Program-made: the position numbers and the translations under genes
Notes under the pieces: model-generated
Told to the model about the DNA's origin: nothing
The model's input: the letters and a program-made list of their open reading frames with translations, nothing else
The model's database searches: none
DNA from: Saxidomus purpurata
Taxonomy: Eukaryota > Mollusca > Bivalvia > Venerida > Veneridae
Assembly (NCBI GenBank): GCA_022818135.1
Contig: JAFMSR010000036.1
Location: 496,001-560,000, forward strand
Direction: 5' to 3'
DNA length: 64,000 nt
Shown: positions 34,950-46,272 of the stretch, in pieces
How the letters are laid out: every line of letters starts with the position of its first letter
Position numbering within the stretch: the stretch's first letter is position 1

Positions 34950-37900
34950 CTGTAGTGAAAAAACTATCATGTAATTCTTCAATGCCTAAACATCTCTTCA
35001 TCAATCTTAACAAAACAATAATACAAAGTTTAACATGCACTAGCTAGCTTCTATCTATCTTTCCCCATATACATGTATTAACAAGCTTTTTCTTGGACTT
35101 AAACTCATCAAGACAAACACTCTGACAAAACTTTCATGACAATTAGGGGTTGGTATTAAATGTTGCTTCCAGAGTATTACCAATGTTTAATTTGATTTGA
35201 CCGTGTGACCTAGTGTTTAACCCCAAAAGTCCCAGTTTCCAAGTTGACCTAGAAATCATTGGGACAAATATTCTGACCAATTTTGATGATGAGTGGTTAA
35301 TAAGTGTGCCTTCTAGGCTTTTTATATTTGACCCGGTGACCTAGTTTTTAACCAGATGTGACACAGATTTCGTCCAGTAGAGCTAAAAGTGATAACAGTA
35401 GCAACAAAACAACAGAATCAACAGTTCATTACTATTACCTTGTTTCTGTATAACAGACTCTAGTTGTTTTTTGTGTGCACTTCGTGTGGTGTTCAGTTCT
35501 TCTAAACTACTCTCAATTTGTGTAAGACGCTAAAATGAGAATATCAGAACATTGTTACACAGGTACATAGTTTGTGCATATTGTAACAGGATTATTTGTA
35601 TTGTTCAGAGCCTGTTACTGTTCCTAAAAGTTCAACTGTAGTAGTTTTTTTATTCCCAAACACTTTCACTTGTAAGTCAGTTTTTGACACATCAACTGTT
35701 CTTGAACAATCTTGTTTTATAAGACTTAGTGGGGGAAGTTAAGCCCTAGCCTTTTGGAAGGGGAAAAATTGTTTGATTTTTTCAGTTTTTTTTTTTTATA
35801 TTAAACTGACTTTCACAAAGGGTTAAAAGTTAACAGTACAGAAACATTTAATTTTTTGTTGAAATGAAAAGAGCTTGAACATGCCCTTGCTTTTCCTTTT
35901 CATTAGCTCACCTGAGCATCAAGTGAGTTATTGTGATAGCATGGTGCCTGTCTGTCGTCTGTCTGTCTGTCTGACATATATTACTCACCTGGCTTCTAAG
36001 GTCAACAATATCAGAATGGGTATTTTTTTAAACTGATTTGAACAATATTCATAAGTGAGTTATTGTGATAGCATGGTGTCTGTCTGTCTGACGATGGTCC
36101 TATATTACTCACCTGGCTTCTAAGGTCAACAATATCAGAAGGGGTATTTTTTTAAACTGATTTCAACAATATTCATAGAGATCAACTACATAATGCTACA
36201 TTCCACATATCTAAGCTTCAGGCCTTGTGACTATTTTCTGGGTGGAAAATGGGTGGCATATGGTGGAAAAAAGGAACTCATAACTTTTTTCTTAGTGGCA
36301 TATTGGTGGAAAAAAACTAAACAAGAGGGCCAAGATGGCCCTACATCGCTCATCTGCGACTTATGACAATATGTGACTAAACTTCAACTCTAAATTATAT
36401 ATCATAAACACAAACATTCTGTTTGACCTTGACAAGGCAAACCTTTTGACCAATTTACATGATGATTGGGTTGTAAATGTCACCTGTATGGAATACACAA
36501 GGTTTTTAACTGGGTGACCTAGTTTTTGACCTCAGATTATCCATATTCATACTCAACCTAAATTTCATCAAAACAATCATACTGACAAAGTTTCATAAGA
36601 AATAACGAAAAATGCAACATTATTGCATACACAAGGTTTTTGTATGATTTGACCTGGTGATCTAGTTTTTTACCCCAGATGATCCATATTCAAACTAGAT
36701 CTAGATTGCATCAAGATAATCATTCTGGTTAAGTTTCATGAATATATGAATATTCAATGAAAAATGTAATATCTATTGCATACACAAGGTTTTTCTATGA
36801 TTTGACTCTGTGACCTAGTTTCATGAAGATCCAGTGAAAAATGCAATCTCTATTGCATACACAAGGTTTTTCTATGATTTGACCCTGTAACCTAGTTGTT
36901 GACCCCAGATGACCCATACTCAAACCTGACCTAGATTTTATCAATGCAATCATACTGACCTATTTCCATGAAGATCCAATAAAATATGCAACCTCTATTG
37001 CAAGCACAAGGTCTTTCTACGATTTTACCCTGTGATCTAGTTTTTGACCTCAGATGACCCATATTCAAATTCCACCTAGAATTTATCAAGGCAATTGTAC
37101 TGACTAAGTTCCATGAAGATCCAGTGAAAAATGCAGCCTTTATTGCATACACAATTTTAAATGTAGAAAGACAGATGACAGACAGATGACGGACACCAGA
37201 CGATCACAATAGCTCACCTTTGAGCACTTTGTGCTCAGGTGAGCTAAAAAGATGATGAATAACTACAGGATTGTGCTACAGGATTGTGCTCTATTTCCTC
37301 ATAATAACCAATTTTGATGTACAATATACCTTTCTTTCAAGTTCATTATGGTGTCTTAAGTGCTATCAGAAAGTAGGATTTTTAAAATGTCATTAAAAAA
37401 CTGCATTATACATCTGAATTTATAACATGTTTTTGTCTGTTTTTATGCTAACAAGACATAGCTTTTTGTAACAAAAGTGCTACAAGAAATTTAACATTCA
37501 AAATGATCATCAAGCTTTAGAGCTCTCAAAACAATTCAATGGAAAGAGAAATACAAAATCACATGTTACCTGCTGAAATAAACTTATGTCCTGTTTCATA
37601 ACAGAGTTGTCCTGTTTCACAGCAGAGTTGTCTGCCTCAACATGTTGCAATCTTTCATCGAGTGACTGGATCATTTGTTTCATGGCTTGTAGCTGACCTT
37701 CATTCTGTGTTTCCGATTGTTTTAAAGCATCTCGTGTTTTATCATCAACAACCTTGGAAACTTCCGTCTTTCTCTGGTCTATATCGTTCATTGCGTCTTG
37801 TATCAATTGTTTCAGGTCCTTTGATCTGTTTGTGATGGATACCATTGCATCTCTACAAACTTCAACCTCATTGTTGGTCGTTATTATAAAACTCCCCGAT

Positions 37901-40900
37901 TTCAGCTTTAATTGGAAAAATATTAATTTTAGACGTGTATAATTGTAAGTAATTGAAAGCAAATTATATTTAAAAAAATGCTCACCCAATAAACAGCCGA
38001 GTATTGATTCCAAACATATGAACTACAGCTGTTTTCTGAAAACAAGAGTGCCATGATGGCTCTATATCGCTCACCTGAGTACCAATGCACTTACACACTA
38101 AATATCTAAACTCTATGCTTTGTGGTATTGGAGAAGGTTTTAAAGGTTTTCCCATGAAGTAAAACTTTTGATTATCAAAGTTCTCAAGATATCCGAATTC
38201 CTGGGATTACAGGGGAAATGATTTGTACAAAGTTGGTAAAGGACCCCTCTTGGAGGGGTGCAATATTGAGCCCAGTTCTGGCTTCCATAACTAAATTGGT
38301 CTTTTTATTGTGTCAGTTGACCATATTTAGTTATGGAATTGTAGCCTTGCAAAGTTAACAAGATAAGGTCCATTTTTATCACTTGGCATAAAATATATTG
38401 CACCTTTGATTTTCTATAATAAACTACCACAGAATCCTTAAAACACATTTTAAATGCTATTGACACCAATTATTAGCATCTATCCGCCATATATGCTCCA
38501 AAAGCCAACTAAAACATTTTATTTCTTTATTTTCATATTCGAAAATGAAGCTAATCTCGTTCTTGCTAATGCGCGTGACGAGACGAGAATGGAAAACCAC
38601 CGTCTAAAAATAGACGTGGCTTAATGTAGAAGAAACAATTATCATAATATTGAATGAAACATACTTATGTTAAGACAAAATTTAGTTCAAAAAGGTTTAT
38701 TTAATGAGTTGATCTGCCAATTATATCTTTCTGCATGTCGGTTATTTTTTTTAACTTAATGTTTACATGTGTTCAACATTGAGGAGTCACATGACAAAAT
38801 ACGCGTTTCGGAACGCTTCGGCAGTTTTCCAATATGGCAGCCACAATTTGTAAAATTTTATGGGTGTTGTTGTATAAAGGTTGAATTTATGGTATGTCGA
38901 GTAGACACTTAGTTCTAATTGGGCAAAATGGTAGATTATACTTTAGTCTTGTCATATATAGTAATGATTCGTCCAAAAAGTATGTTTACCTTGGAAAACG
39001 AACACGGCGCAGTTTGCGCCGTACACCTGTTGGGTTTCTCAGAAGGATCGTCTTTGACGCTATAATGAGAAATAGGAATACTAGCGTCAAAGACCTTGGG
39101 CTATATTGAGCCCAAGAGCATAATTTGAACAAAATTAATAGAGGTCCACTACACAATGTTGTATGCTAAATATTTTAGTTCTATGCCTTGTGGTTTTGGA
39201 GATTATTAGTTTCTTCCATGAGCATGCGGTTCAGATCGAAATATCTGTCACCGAGGGTAACTTTGCGGAAACAAGGTGATGGATATTTCCATCTGAGCCA
39301 AATATCTCATGGTAGAAACTTTTTCTTGTATACCATCTTGCACTTCGAAATAGATATTTAAATACAAACTTATCGAAATGATGCATTTTAATATAAAAAC
39401 AAATGTTATTCAGATGCTGTGTTTGGGAAAATGGCGTCACAATGTTTATAACCTTACATCACAAGTAATTCACGCAAGTCATATTACATGGGGGGATGTA
39501 ATATGAGATTTTACAGCACTGGTGATAACTGCGGATACCCCAATCCGGTATGCAAGAAAAAGAATTTTGAGGTTTTTCCTATAATACCTATGTAGTTCCA
39601 GTGACCCCCAGTTGGGGTCAATTTTGGTAGCAGTCCACTAGGCAATGCTACATGCTCAATATCTAAGCTTTTGGCCTTGCAGTAATGTTTCAGAGTAGAA
39701 GATGTTTTAAGTTTTCCTGTATTAATCTATTATATAGATGTGAAATCAAGCGACACTCCAGGCGGGGTCAATTTTGACCCAGGGGTCATAGTTTGAACCA
39801 TCATGATAGTGGTCCACTAGGCAATGCTACAAGCTCAATATATAAGCCTTGTGATTTCAGAGAAGATTTTTAAAGTTAATACTATTTGTTGTATGGGATG
39901 GAATTCTTTGACACCTTTGATAAGAGTTTCTTGCAAGGAACATCCCTGCCAAGTTTCATCAACATTGGAACAGTGGTTTCAGAGATGTTTTTTGCATGTT
40001 TATTTCTACAGTAACTTAGACTTTGTTAATTAAGCTTATAGCATAATGGTTTTAAACACTTTACAAAAATCAGGTTAGACTGATTTTATCTGGAGTTGGG
40101 ACAAAGGCTCTTCACTCTTCACGTTGTTTCGATGAGATGAACATTTTAAAATAACAAGAGTGTCAAACTGTCACAAAATATGCCCGTCAAGGAAGCATAA
40201 CTCAGTATCTGTCAGATCATTGGTTTTGTAAAACCTGGTAGAACTATAGAGCGGACAAAGCTAATTCACCTATTTGAAGTATAAAGCTGAGAAGGTTAAT
40301 TTCATCATTTTTCTATAATTCAAGGGCCATAATTCAAAACTGCCTAGGGCTATTTGGCTGAACTTGGCCTAGATATTATGCCCACAAACATTTTCACAAA
40401 GCTTGATGAAGATCAGATGAAAACTGTTGGACTCAGAGAGCGGACAAAGTGTGGACGCCTCCTGCCCGCCTACAAGGCTGTTCCCATAATACGTCTCTTC
40501 GAGCATATCAAAAATAGTGTTAAGGAGTTATGAAGCAGACACAAAAATCAAATGACCTCTAGGTGTGGCTATCCACCTTGAGCTGGCCAGCTTGTGACAT
40601 GGGTTCTGCAAGTTATCATTTCACCAAAGTTACACGAAAATCCTTCAAGGTGTTCAATAGATTTGAAGCACACACAAATAATAACCCCACAATACCATTT
40701 TAACCCAACAAGTACATGTAAGACTGTACAGAAGGATGAATGGACAATGACCATTGCAATATACCCCTCATGCTTTGCGAAAAAATGTTGTTCTTACTTG
40801 GTTGAGTTTCTCAACTGCTTGCCCAGCATCAGGTCTTTGCTTCAGTTCTTTTTCATCTTCAAGGATGGCTATAATGTCATCTATACATTCGTTCAGCTCA

Positions 40901-41828
40901 TCGACTTCAAGTTCCATTGTAGCTGAGTGGAATATTGCATTTCGTCTTCCCAGTGTCTGATATAAACATTAATATGTACAAACTATATGATTTATCAGCA
41001 ATTGATGGCTGGAAATAAACAAAACTTTACAGGAAGCTGCCTGTTGATCACATAAAATTTATCATGATCCTGTAATTCAACAGGTCTAGGAAATAGAAAT
41101 GACACTAATGTACTTATTATTACTTTAACTTTAATTGGTCAATGTACATGTAGTTGGCAAGCAGTATACATGTATACAAACAGTTCTTTTGAAAAAATTT
41201 CACTTAAATTGTACAATTTTTGAAGGACGCACATAAAGGACCTAAAGAAATGTGTAACTGTTACCTTGCTTAAAACATCAGTTCCATTCCCCAATATTTT
41301 ACATGAAAGATGCGAATGTAGATTGATGTTGTTGATGAAGATGTGTAGCAAACCAGCGGCATCAATATCAGAGGCATTGGACTTGTTGAAATATCCAGGT
41401 GAATGGATAAAACACTTTGCAACTTCCCATGGATCTGTACACCACTTATGTATGTCTGAGTTATTCCAGTTAGGGGTTGGTGGCTTTGAACCGTGGGAGT
41501 CATGGGAATCAAGTATTTCTTCCATAATGGCGTCACATACCTTATTTGGACACCGTTTCTTTTTCCGATGTAGGCAGCTACAATTCTTAAGTCTCCTTGG
41601 ACATGTACCTGTACTTGTGCATGCATGTTTTGGTTTGAAACTTCCGACCTTGCACTGGCTGCAGGTCTGTCCAGGTGTGTGTTTGATGTTTTGAAGAATT
41701 CTCTCATGTTCTTGCAGAACAACATCATCAGTAAAACCTTCTATACCTTGTTTAAGATATTTATACGCTAGTCCTCCTCTCACCCAGTTCCTGTACTTTG
41801 TCTTCTCTAATTCGGCTTGATGAGCCAT
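31078..41828 (-). CDS. HEPN-NACHT-LRR receptor (NLR-like STAND NTPase), five coding exons
   Basis: Predicted protein of 1673 residues from exons 41828-41265, 40956-40798, 37905-37570, 35529-35439 and 34949-31078. All introns are GT-AG and phases agree (0,0,0,1). Residues 1-188 form a Cys/His-rich module (Cys 56, 59, 70, 76, 83, 85, 93, 98) opening with 'WVRGGLAYKYLKQGIEGF', as in DZIP3-like proteins of bivalves. Exon 2 adds R193-x4-H198 (RRNAIFH), the HEPN ribonuclease-type motif. Residues ~275-383 are coiled coil. The NACHT domain has Walker A GDVGTGKST (493-501), Walker B 'LIIADGLDEW' (DGLDE 596-600), an SRP sensor region (about 632) and 'FIHTSYLEFFAAVYI'. The C-terminus is LRR-like. There is no signal peptide or membrane segment, so it is probably cytoplasmic. 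An innate-immune sensor role is inferred from the architecture; ligand and output are unknown. Confidence 0.88.
31660..32856 (-). repeat. Five intragenic 237-240-bp LRR-coding tandem repeats
   Basis: Units are at 32856-32617, 32616-32377, 32376-32140 (one codon shorter), 32139-31900 and 31899-31660, with a partial sixth from 31659. Each encodes about 80 residues around 'LSGHSQLQSIHLENCSVMLG', 'SLVNTKSLENVSIS', 'TPHVMCEHLSSSLSQA' and 'LKQLALKYIVCD'. Adjacent units are close to identical at the DNA level. Confidence 0.95.
35439..35529 (-). CDS. Receptor exon 4: small coiled-coil exon
   Basis: 91 nt between acceptor TCATTTTAG and donor GTAATA. It encodes 'RLTQIESSLEELNTTRSAHK' and 'KQLESVIQKQ' and leaves one base (G), which joins CA of exon 5 to make Ala. 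Confidence 0.82.
35905..36180 (-). repeat. Intronic repeat: two ~125-bp tandem units near an element terminus
   Basis: 'AGTGAGTTATTGTGATAGCA' starts two successive units (about 35922 and 36053), each with CTGTCTG microsatellite and 'TTACTCACCTGGCTTC'. The nearby 'TAGCTCACCTGAGC' looks like the reverse complement of the AGCTCACC...GGTGAGCT terminus at 37211. Confidence 0.6.
36321..37250 (+). mobile_element. Tandem-monomer element in receptor intron 3, complete
   Basis: The 5' end ACAAGAG is followed by the hairpin AGGGCC-AAGAT-GGCCCT. The core has about five diverged repeats of 'GACCTAGTTTTTGACCCCAG'-type sequence, then ACAG/ACGG microsatellite (about 37170-37200). The 3' terminus is a strong double hairpin at 37211-37245 (AGCTCACC, TGAGCAC, GTGCTCA, GGTGAGCT) followed by AAAAA. 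It is non-coding, and a minus-strand reading frame at 36931-37152 is spurious. Confidence 0.8.
37570..37905 (-). CDS. Receptor exon 3: helical linker and coiled coil
   Basis: 112 codons between acceptor CAATTAAAG and donor GTAACA. It encodes 'VEVCRDAMVSITNRSKDLKQ' and then heptad-rich 'MKQMIQSLDERLQHVEADN'. A short internal duplication VKQDNSV/MKQDISL is visible. The reading frame continues past both splice sites, but those extensions are intronic. Confidence 0.85.
38042..40150 (+). mobile_element. Diverged tandem-monomer elements in receptor intron 2
   Basis: Starts ACAAGAG plus an imperfect hairpin (AGTGCC-ATGAT-GGCTCT). Monomer-like phrases ('CACTAGGCAATGCTACATGC', 'GGGGTCAATTTTG') occur at about 39600-39800, and a right-flank phrase 'CATCAACATTGGAACAGTGG' is near 39958. 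The stretch 38400-39560 is unrelated AT-rich sequence, including an inverted pair GTCTTTGACGCT/AGCGTCAAAGAC at 39049-39095. Confidence 0.55.
40154..40520 (+). mobile_element. Short element of the ACAAGAG class in intron 2
   Basis: ACAAGAG at 40154 is followed by TGTCAAACTGTCACA (weak stem), then 'GAGAGCGGACAAAG' and 'CATAATACGTCTCTTCG' close to 40500. The last block resembles the terminus ATACGTCCCTTCGGGCGTAT at 44853. Confidence 0.5.
40798..40956 (-). CDS. Receptor exon 2: HEPN core
   Basis: 53 codons between acceptor ...TATCAG and donor GTAAGA. It encodes 'TLGRRNAIFHSATMELEVDE' and 'LEDEKELKQ'. R-N-x3-H fits the HEPN R-x4-6-H motif, and the surrounding pattern matches the DZIP3-type HEPN domain known from bivalve and vertebrate proteins. 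Confidence 0.87.
41265..41828 (-). CDS. Receptor exon 1: Cys-rich N-terminal module
   Basis: 188 codons from ATG at 41828 (context GAAAATGGC) to AAG before the donor GTAACA (41264). Features include 'CSQC', 'KNCSCLH' and 'CPNKVC' and the conserved 'WCTDPWEVAKCFIHSPGY'. The reading frame runs on into the intron for about 40 codons, which are not coding. Confidence 0.88.
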
Positions 41829-41908
41829 TTTCTCTCATGAGAGGACAATTTCTCCTCCAAGTCTAATTATGATTTCTACTATCCAGCTTTTGTTTTCGGT
41901 GCATTTTC
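41829..41908 (-). other. Probable 5' UTR exon segment with a uORF
   Basis: A good acceptor (TTCTATTTCCAG) ends at 41909, just upstream of the start codon, suggesting a spliced 5' UTR. A short upstream reading frame of about 13 codons starts with an ATG at about 41904 and ends before the main ATG. Confidence 0.45.
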
Positions 41909-42020
41909 CTGGAAATAGAACACATACTTTTTGCATAATTATTATAGTCCTTTCTGTATTTTACAATAAGATCATGTAAGAATAGACTATGACCTCCACA
42001 GTTCCACAGTCACATGACAA

Positions 42021-42192
42021 GTTTGGACCCCTAAAAGTCATTTTTATATAACACCCCGGACCGACTATCAAGCGTATATATTATACATACTTGATAGTGC
42101 GTCCGGGGTGTTTTATTATAATATTTATTTTTCGTATATGCTTGATAGTCGGTCCAGGGTGTTTTCTAAAAATGACTTTTGGGGGTCCAAAC
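42021..42192. mobile_element. MITE with nested inverted repeats
   Basis: Outer arms 'TTTGGACCCCTAAAAGTCAT' and its reverse complement (with one extra G, about 42171-42190) enclose inner arms ACACCCCGGACCGACTATCAAGC and its near reverse complement. 'GACTATCAAGCGTATA' also repeats in the middle. Weak complementarity continues outside (CAGTCACATGAC vs TCTGACTG). No coding capacity. Confidence 0.75.
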
Positions 42193-42706
42193 TTCATCTG
42201 ACTGTGCACAGTTCAGGAAATCACACATGCTTACTATGAATAAATTAATACAGGAAATGAAAAGGCTCATAGAGATAGTTCAATTGGTGTAAAAGTGGCT
42301 TCTAGAGTGGTGTAACACTGGACTATTGGGTTCATGTGGTTTTCACTTGACACAAGCTAGGAAATTATATTCCTTGGATGAACAGCACCTGTTGATTTCT
42401 GCCTTGCTTCTTTACCAAAAACTAAAGTGCCAAGATGGCCCTACATTGCTCACCACAAAAGAACACCTGCAACACAGATTGGCCCTACCAACACAGACTG
42501 AACCTTCATCTTTAATACAAAATGTATATATATAGAGTAGAAAGTTGTCAATATAGAGTTCCTCAAGTTCTAACCAGTGTTTACAATTGGTTTGCCTATG
42601 CTTTGACTAGGTGACCTAGTTTTTTTTATCCTATTTTGCAAAGTTTTAAACTCCACATTGCATTTATCAAGACATTCTTAAATTCAGCTTTGGCTCAGAT
42701 GAGCTA
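42193..42706. other. Non-coding stretch with repeat fragments
   Basis: Contains a partial 'AAGTGCCAAGATGGCCCTACAT' piece near 42425, the 5' hairpin of the ACAAGAG class without its first bases, and a fragment of the 'GACCTAGTTTTT' monomer near 42610. No gene. Confidence 0.5.
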
Positions 42707-43137
42707 ACAAGAGGGCTAAGATTGCCCTATAACGCTCACCTGGCTACCATTAGCTATAATACAAGGTCAATAATCATATTGCAAGGATCAATTTTGAGCC
42801 AGGGTCATAATTTGAACAATCCTGGTAGAGGTCCTCTAGACAATAATGCATGCCAAATATCTAAGTCATGGACTTTCCAGTTTTTGAGAAGAGGATTTTA
42901 AAAGTTTTTCCTTTCCATTGTCATGGCAACTAGAGTTCCACATGAAATGGACGTCTTTGAGCAACTTTGATAGAACTCCATGCAAAGACCATCAATGCCA
43001 AGTTTTCTCAACATTTTCCCAGTGGTTTCAGAGGAGATGTTGTGTGAAGGAAATGGTGAACGGACAAACGATGTACACAGGACAGTGAGTGATCCCAATA
43101 GCTGTTACCCTGGCAATTTGTGCCAGGAGAGCTAAAA
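42707..43137 (+). mobile_element. Short ACAAGAG-class element, complete
   Basis: The 5' ACAAGAG is followed by hairpin AGGGC-TAAGATT-GCCCT. One core monomer follows, then the right-flank phrase 'GGAAATGGTGAACGGACAAAC'. The 3' hairpin is CCTGGCA-ATTTG-TGCCAGG (43109-43127), followed by AGAGCTAAAAA. Confidence 0.75.
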
Positions 43138-43670
43138 ATGTAACGTTATCTGTATTGTCCATCCCTTTAAGATATTAATTTTAAAATTCATTTTATCCAC
43201 TACAATTAATCACTGTGGCTTCTTGTTCCTTTACACAGCAGACACCTTCCGAAGTTCATGAGCGCAACATCCATCAAAATATTCATTGCACAATACAATA
43301 ATTTTATTGTTGTTAAATAATACAATAGTCCAATCTATTTGATAACACATTATATTACTAAATATATAGTAACACTTTTTGTACAGAGAAATTTTTGATC
43401 CAGGCTTCTTCAAAAAAATTTAACAGTTTTTGGCCCTACACAGACAGGGCAAGTATTTTACCCTGCCCAGGGGGTCGTTTGGTATAGAGAAAACTCTTAT
43501 CAATGCTGATATCAAATGGGGTCTGCTAAATCTCTATATCATTTCTATCTTGTCTCGGCTAGTGATAGCAGAATTTACCTATTAACATGGTAGTAGATTT
43601 TCACCATGCGCAGACGACATAAACCTGTGTTATGGTTGAAAATCTGTTCTAATTGAAAATAATAATCCAC

Positions 43671-43802
43671 GTATGGTTCCCAGCATTTATTATACGCTCG
43701 GTATACTTTTTGACGTTAATCAGGGTACAAGATTTTGATAATTTAACTGAGTGAACAGTGAGTTTATGAGGATATAATCCACTGTTATATTTCGATAAAA
43801 CC
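43671..43802 (+). repeat. Diverged relative of the 57.5-kb inverted-repeat arm
   Basis: 'CCAGCATTTATTATACGCTC', 'GTATACTTTTTGACGTTAAT' and 'ATAATCCACTGTT' follow the order seen in the arm at 60960-61070. This is one arm only, with no partner visible within the adjacent kilobases. Confidence 0.6.
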
Positions 43803-44866
43803 ACAAGAGCACCGCAAAGCGCAGCAATATACGCCCGAAGTGTTGTATCAGAGAATGGGAGCAAAATTTAGGCTGTTGAAGCCCAACGGACAGGAACAAG
43901 AATAAAAAATTGAAGTTATATAAAAAAATCTAAGTCCCCAACCAGAAAATCCTAACCAGGTACAAAAATGTCAAAAAACACCAAAAATTTGGAGGTACCA
44001 TTCATGTTGTACCACAGAAAAGTGGTCTGAGTTTTTCCGTACTGCCAATAATAAAAAAGTTACAAAATATGCTATTGATAGTAACATAAAAGGGAAGTAA
44101 TTCAATAAAAAAATTAAGCAAACAAAATAGGATCTCCCAAATAAAAACAAGAGCACTGTAATCAAGAGCAAATGCAGAGCAATATCCACACAGTTATATG
44201 ACGCTTGAACCCTAAGTGTGACCTTGACCTTGAAGTGAGCCATCCGGAACATGGCTTCTGCACATCGTCTCAATGTGGTAAACAATTGTGTCAGGTTTCT
44301 TCGAAATCCTTCACGGGGTTCAAGAGTTACAGAGCGGAAGGGAAAAAAAGTCATATGACCTTTGAACCCCTAAGTTTGACCTTGACCTTGAAGCAAGCCA
44401 TCCGGAACATGGCTTCTGCACATCGTCTCAATGTGGTAAACATTTGTGTCAGGTTTCTTCAAAATCATTCAAGAGTTACAGAGCGGAAGGGAAACAAAAG
44501 TCATATGACCTTTGACCCCTGAGTATGACCTTGACCTTGAATCCAGCCATCCGGAACATTGCTTCTGCACGTCATCTCAGTCTGGTTAACATTTGTGTCA
44601 GGTTTCTTCGAAATCCTTCAAGGGGTTCAAGAGTTACACAGCGGAAGGGAAACAAAATCATATGACCTTTGACTGCTAAGTATGACCTTGACCTTGAATC
44701 CAGCCATCCGGAACATTGCTTCTGCATGTCGTCTCAGTCTGGTTAACATTTGTGTCAGGTTTCTTCGAAATCCTTCAAGGGGTTCAAGAGTTACAGAGCG
44801 GAAGGGAAATTGCTAACGGATAGACGGACGGACGGACACCGAGGCGATAACATAATACGTCCCTTC
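43803..44866 (+). mobile_element. Tandem-monomer element(s), ~150-bp monomer x4
   Basis: Two ACAAGAG starts (43803 and 44147). Four monomers of 150-158 bp with tag 'TGACCTTGACCTTGAA' occupy 44205-44815. An (ACGG)n stretch follows at about 44822-44840, then a terminal 'TACGTCCCTTCGGGCGTATA' hairpin (about 44855-44873). The inverse motif ATACGCCCGAAG occurs at 43830, just inside the first start. Confidence 0.75.
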
Positions 44867-44879
44867 GGGCGTATAATAA

Positions 44880-45160
44880 TTGTAATTATTATTTCTTTCA
44901 ATATTTATAATTGATTTTATATTTAAATGGTAATTTCAAAACACAAGTCAGGTGTGTAATTAGATGAATTAACAGCATGAAAATGGATAAATTAACAGGC
45001 CCGCTTTTTAAATAATAATATATAAAGCTATGGTCTAATCGTTTTATCCATGTGATCGACCTCTTTGCCGATAATGCGCTCGGATATAATTCAACATTTG
45101 CCAAGACTCAATTGACAAGTGGAATCGACCATGGGCAACAGCATTTTACCAGAAAATCAC
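44880..45160. other. AT-rich non-coding stretch
   Basis: No gene recognised. Confidence 0.4.
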
Positions 45161-45600
45161 CCTGTATGGCGATAAACTTTGTAGATGCTTTCGAGACTTC
45201 TTGCAGATAATGCGTCAGAATCCGCCTAGCTAGCTAGTATATAAAACAAATATACAGGCGTACGCCAGCGCAGAAATGGGACCTATATACACATGGATTG
45301 GCAACTTCTAAAAATCGATAAAACGATACCTGGAAAGAAGTTACCTATAATGTCTTGTGTGCGCTCAGTGGCAGCTCTGATAATGCACACTTGCTAGACA
45401 TTGCTTTAAATGTATGGCGATGAACTTTGCCGATGCTTTAGAGACTTCTTGCAGATAATGCGTCATAAAGTGCCTATAGCTAGCTAGTATATAAAACAAA
45501 AATACAGGCGTACGCCAGCGCAGATCATGGACCTAATATATACACACGGATTGGCAACTTCTAAAAATCAATAAAACGATACCTGGAAAGAAGTTACTCA
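45161..45600. repeat. Direct duplication, ~190-bp block repeated at 247-bp spacing
   Basis: Blocks at about 45166-45352 and 45413-45598 share 'GAGACTTCTTGCAGATAATG', 'CAGGCGTACGCCAGCGCAGA' and 'AACGATACCTGGAAAGAAGT'. Confidence 0.8.
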
Positions 45601-45798
45601 AAGAATGGGGAAATGCGATATTTGATTGACACAATCGCCGTGTAACTTTTTGTGAAGATACTTCTTGTCATACAAATCTATTTACATATCTGACAAAAGT
45701 TTGATAAGGCGTCCATTGTGTTAAAATCTATCGGAACAGCACTTCGTTTTCCTTCGTTGGTGATAAATTCCATTATTCACAATTTTCCTACAAATTAG

Positions 45799-46272
45799 GT
45801 GTATAGTAAGTGCAAACTTGGTTTTAGTGAGAAAATTGAGAAAATGGTGGATTGCTTGTTTTTTTAACAAGGTCAAGCACATTCATACCAGGGAAGTGCA
45901 GCGAAGTGCAGGTAAATTTTTCCCATATATTTTCTCGTAAAACAAGTGATCTCTGACCTCAACATCTATCCATTTGGATGAAAATTCTGAAAAACGGCCG
46001 GAGCTTTCGGTTTCTATTCGTGAAAGCTTCCACCTGAACAGATTCAACCTTCAGTAACTTCAAAACTGCGAATCATTGTGGTTGGAAACAAAGAACCGAG
46101 TGAAAGTTACATAATTATAACCCTTGACTAACGGCATATTTATATTATTTCACAGTGTAAAGGAAACGACTTTCCCTGGTATGAATGCGCTTGACCTCAT
46201 TAAAAAAACACGTTATCCGCCATTTTTTTAAGTTTGATCACACTTAAACCAAGTTTGCACTTACTATACACC
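45799..46272. mobile_element. MITE with ~105-bp terminal inverted repeats and TA target duplication
   Basis: The left end 'GGTGTATAGTAAGTGCAAAC' is the reverse complement of the right end at 46253-46272. Similarity continues for about 100 bp on each side ('TTCATACCAGGGAA' vs 'TTCCCTGGTATGAA'). TA precedes and follows the element (45797-45798 and 46273-46274), as expected of Tc1/mariner-type insertions. No transposase. Confidence 0.82.

Noticed and set aside
36931..37152. Small minus-strand protein with internal repeat
   Set aside because: It translates the monomers of a non-coding repeat element; its amino-acid repeat is the DNA monomer.
41266..41694. 142-codon plus-strand frame opposite receptor exon 1
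   Set aside because: Antisense shadow of a conserved exon; no recognisable product.
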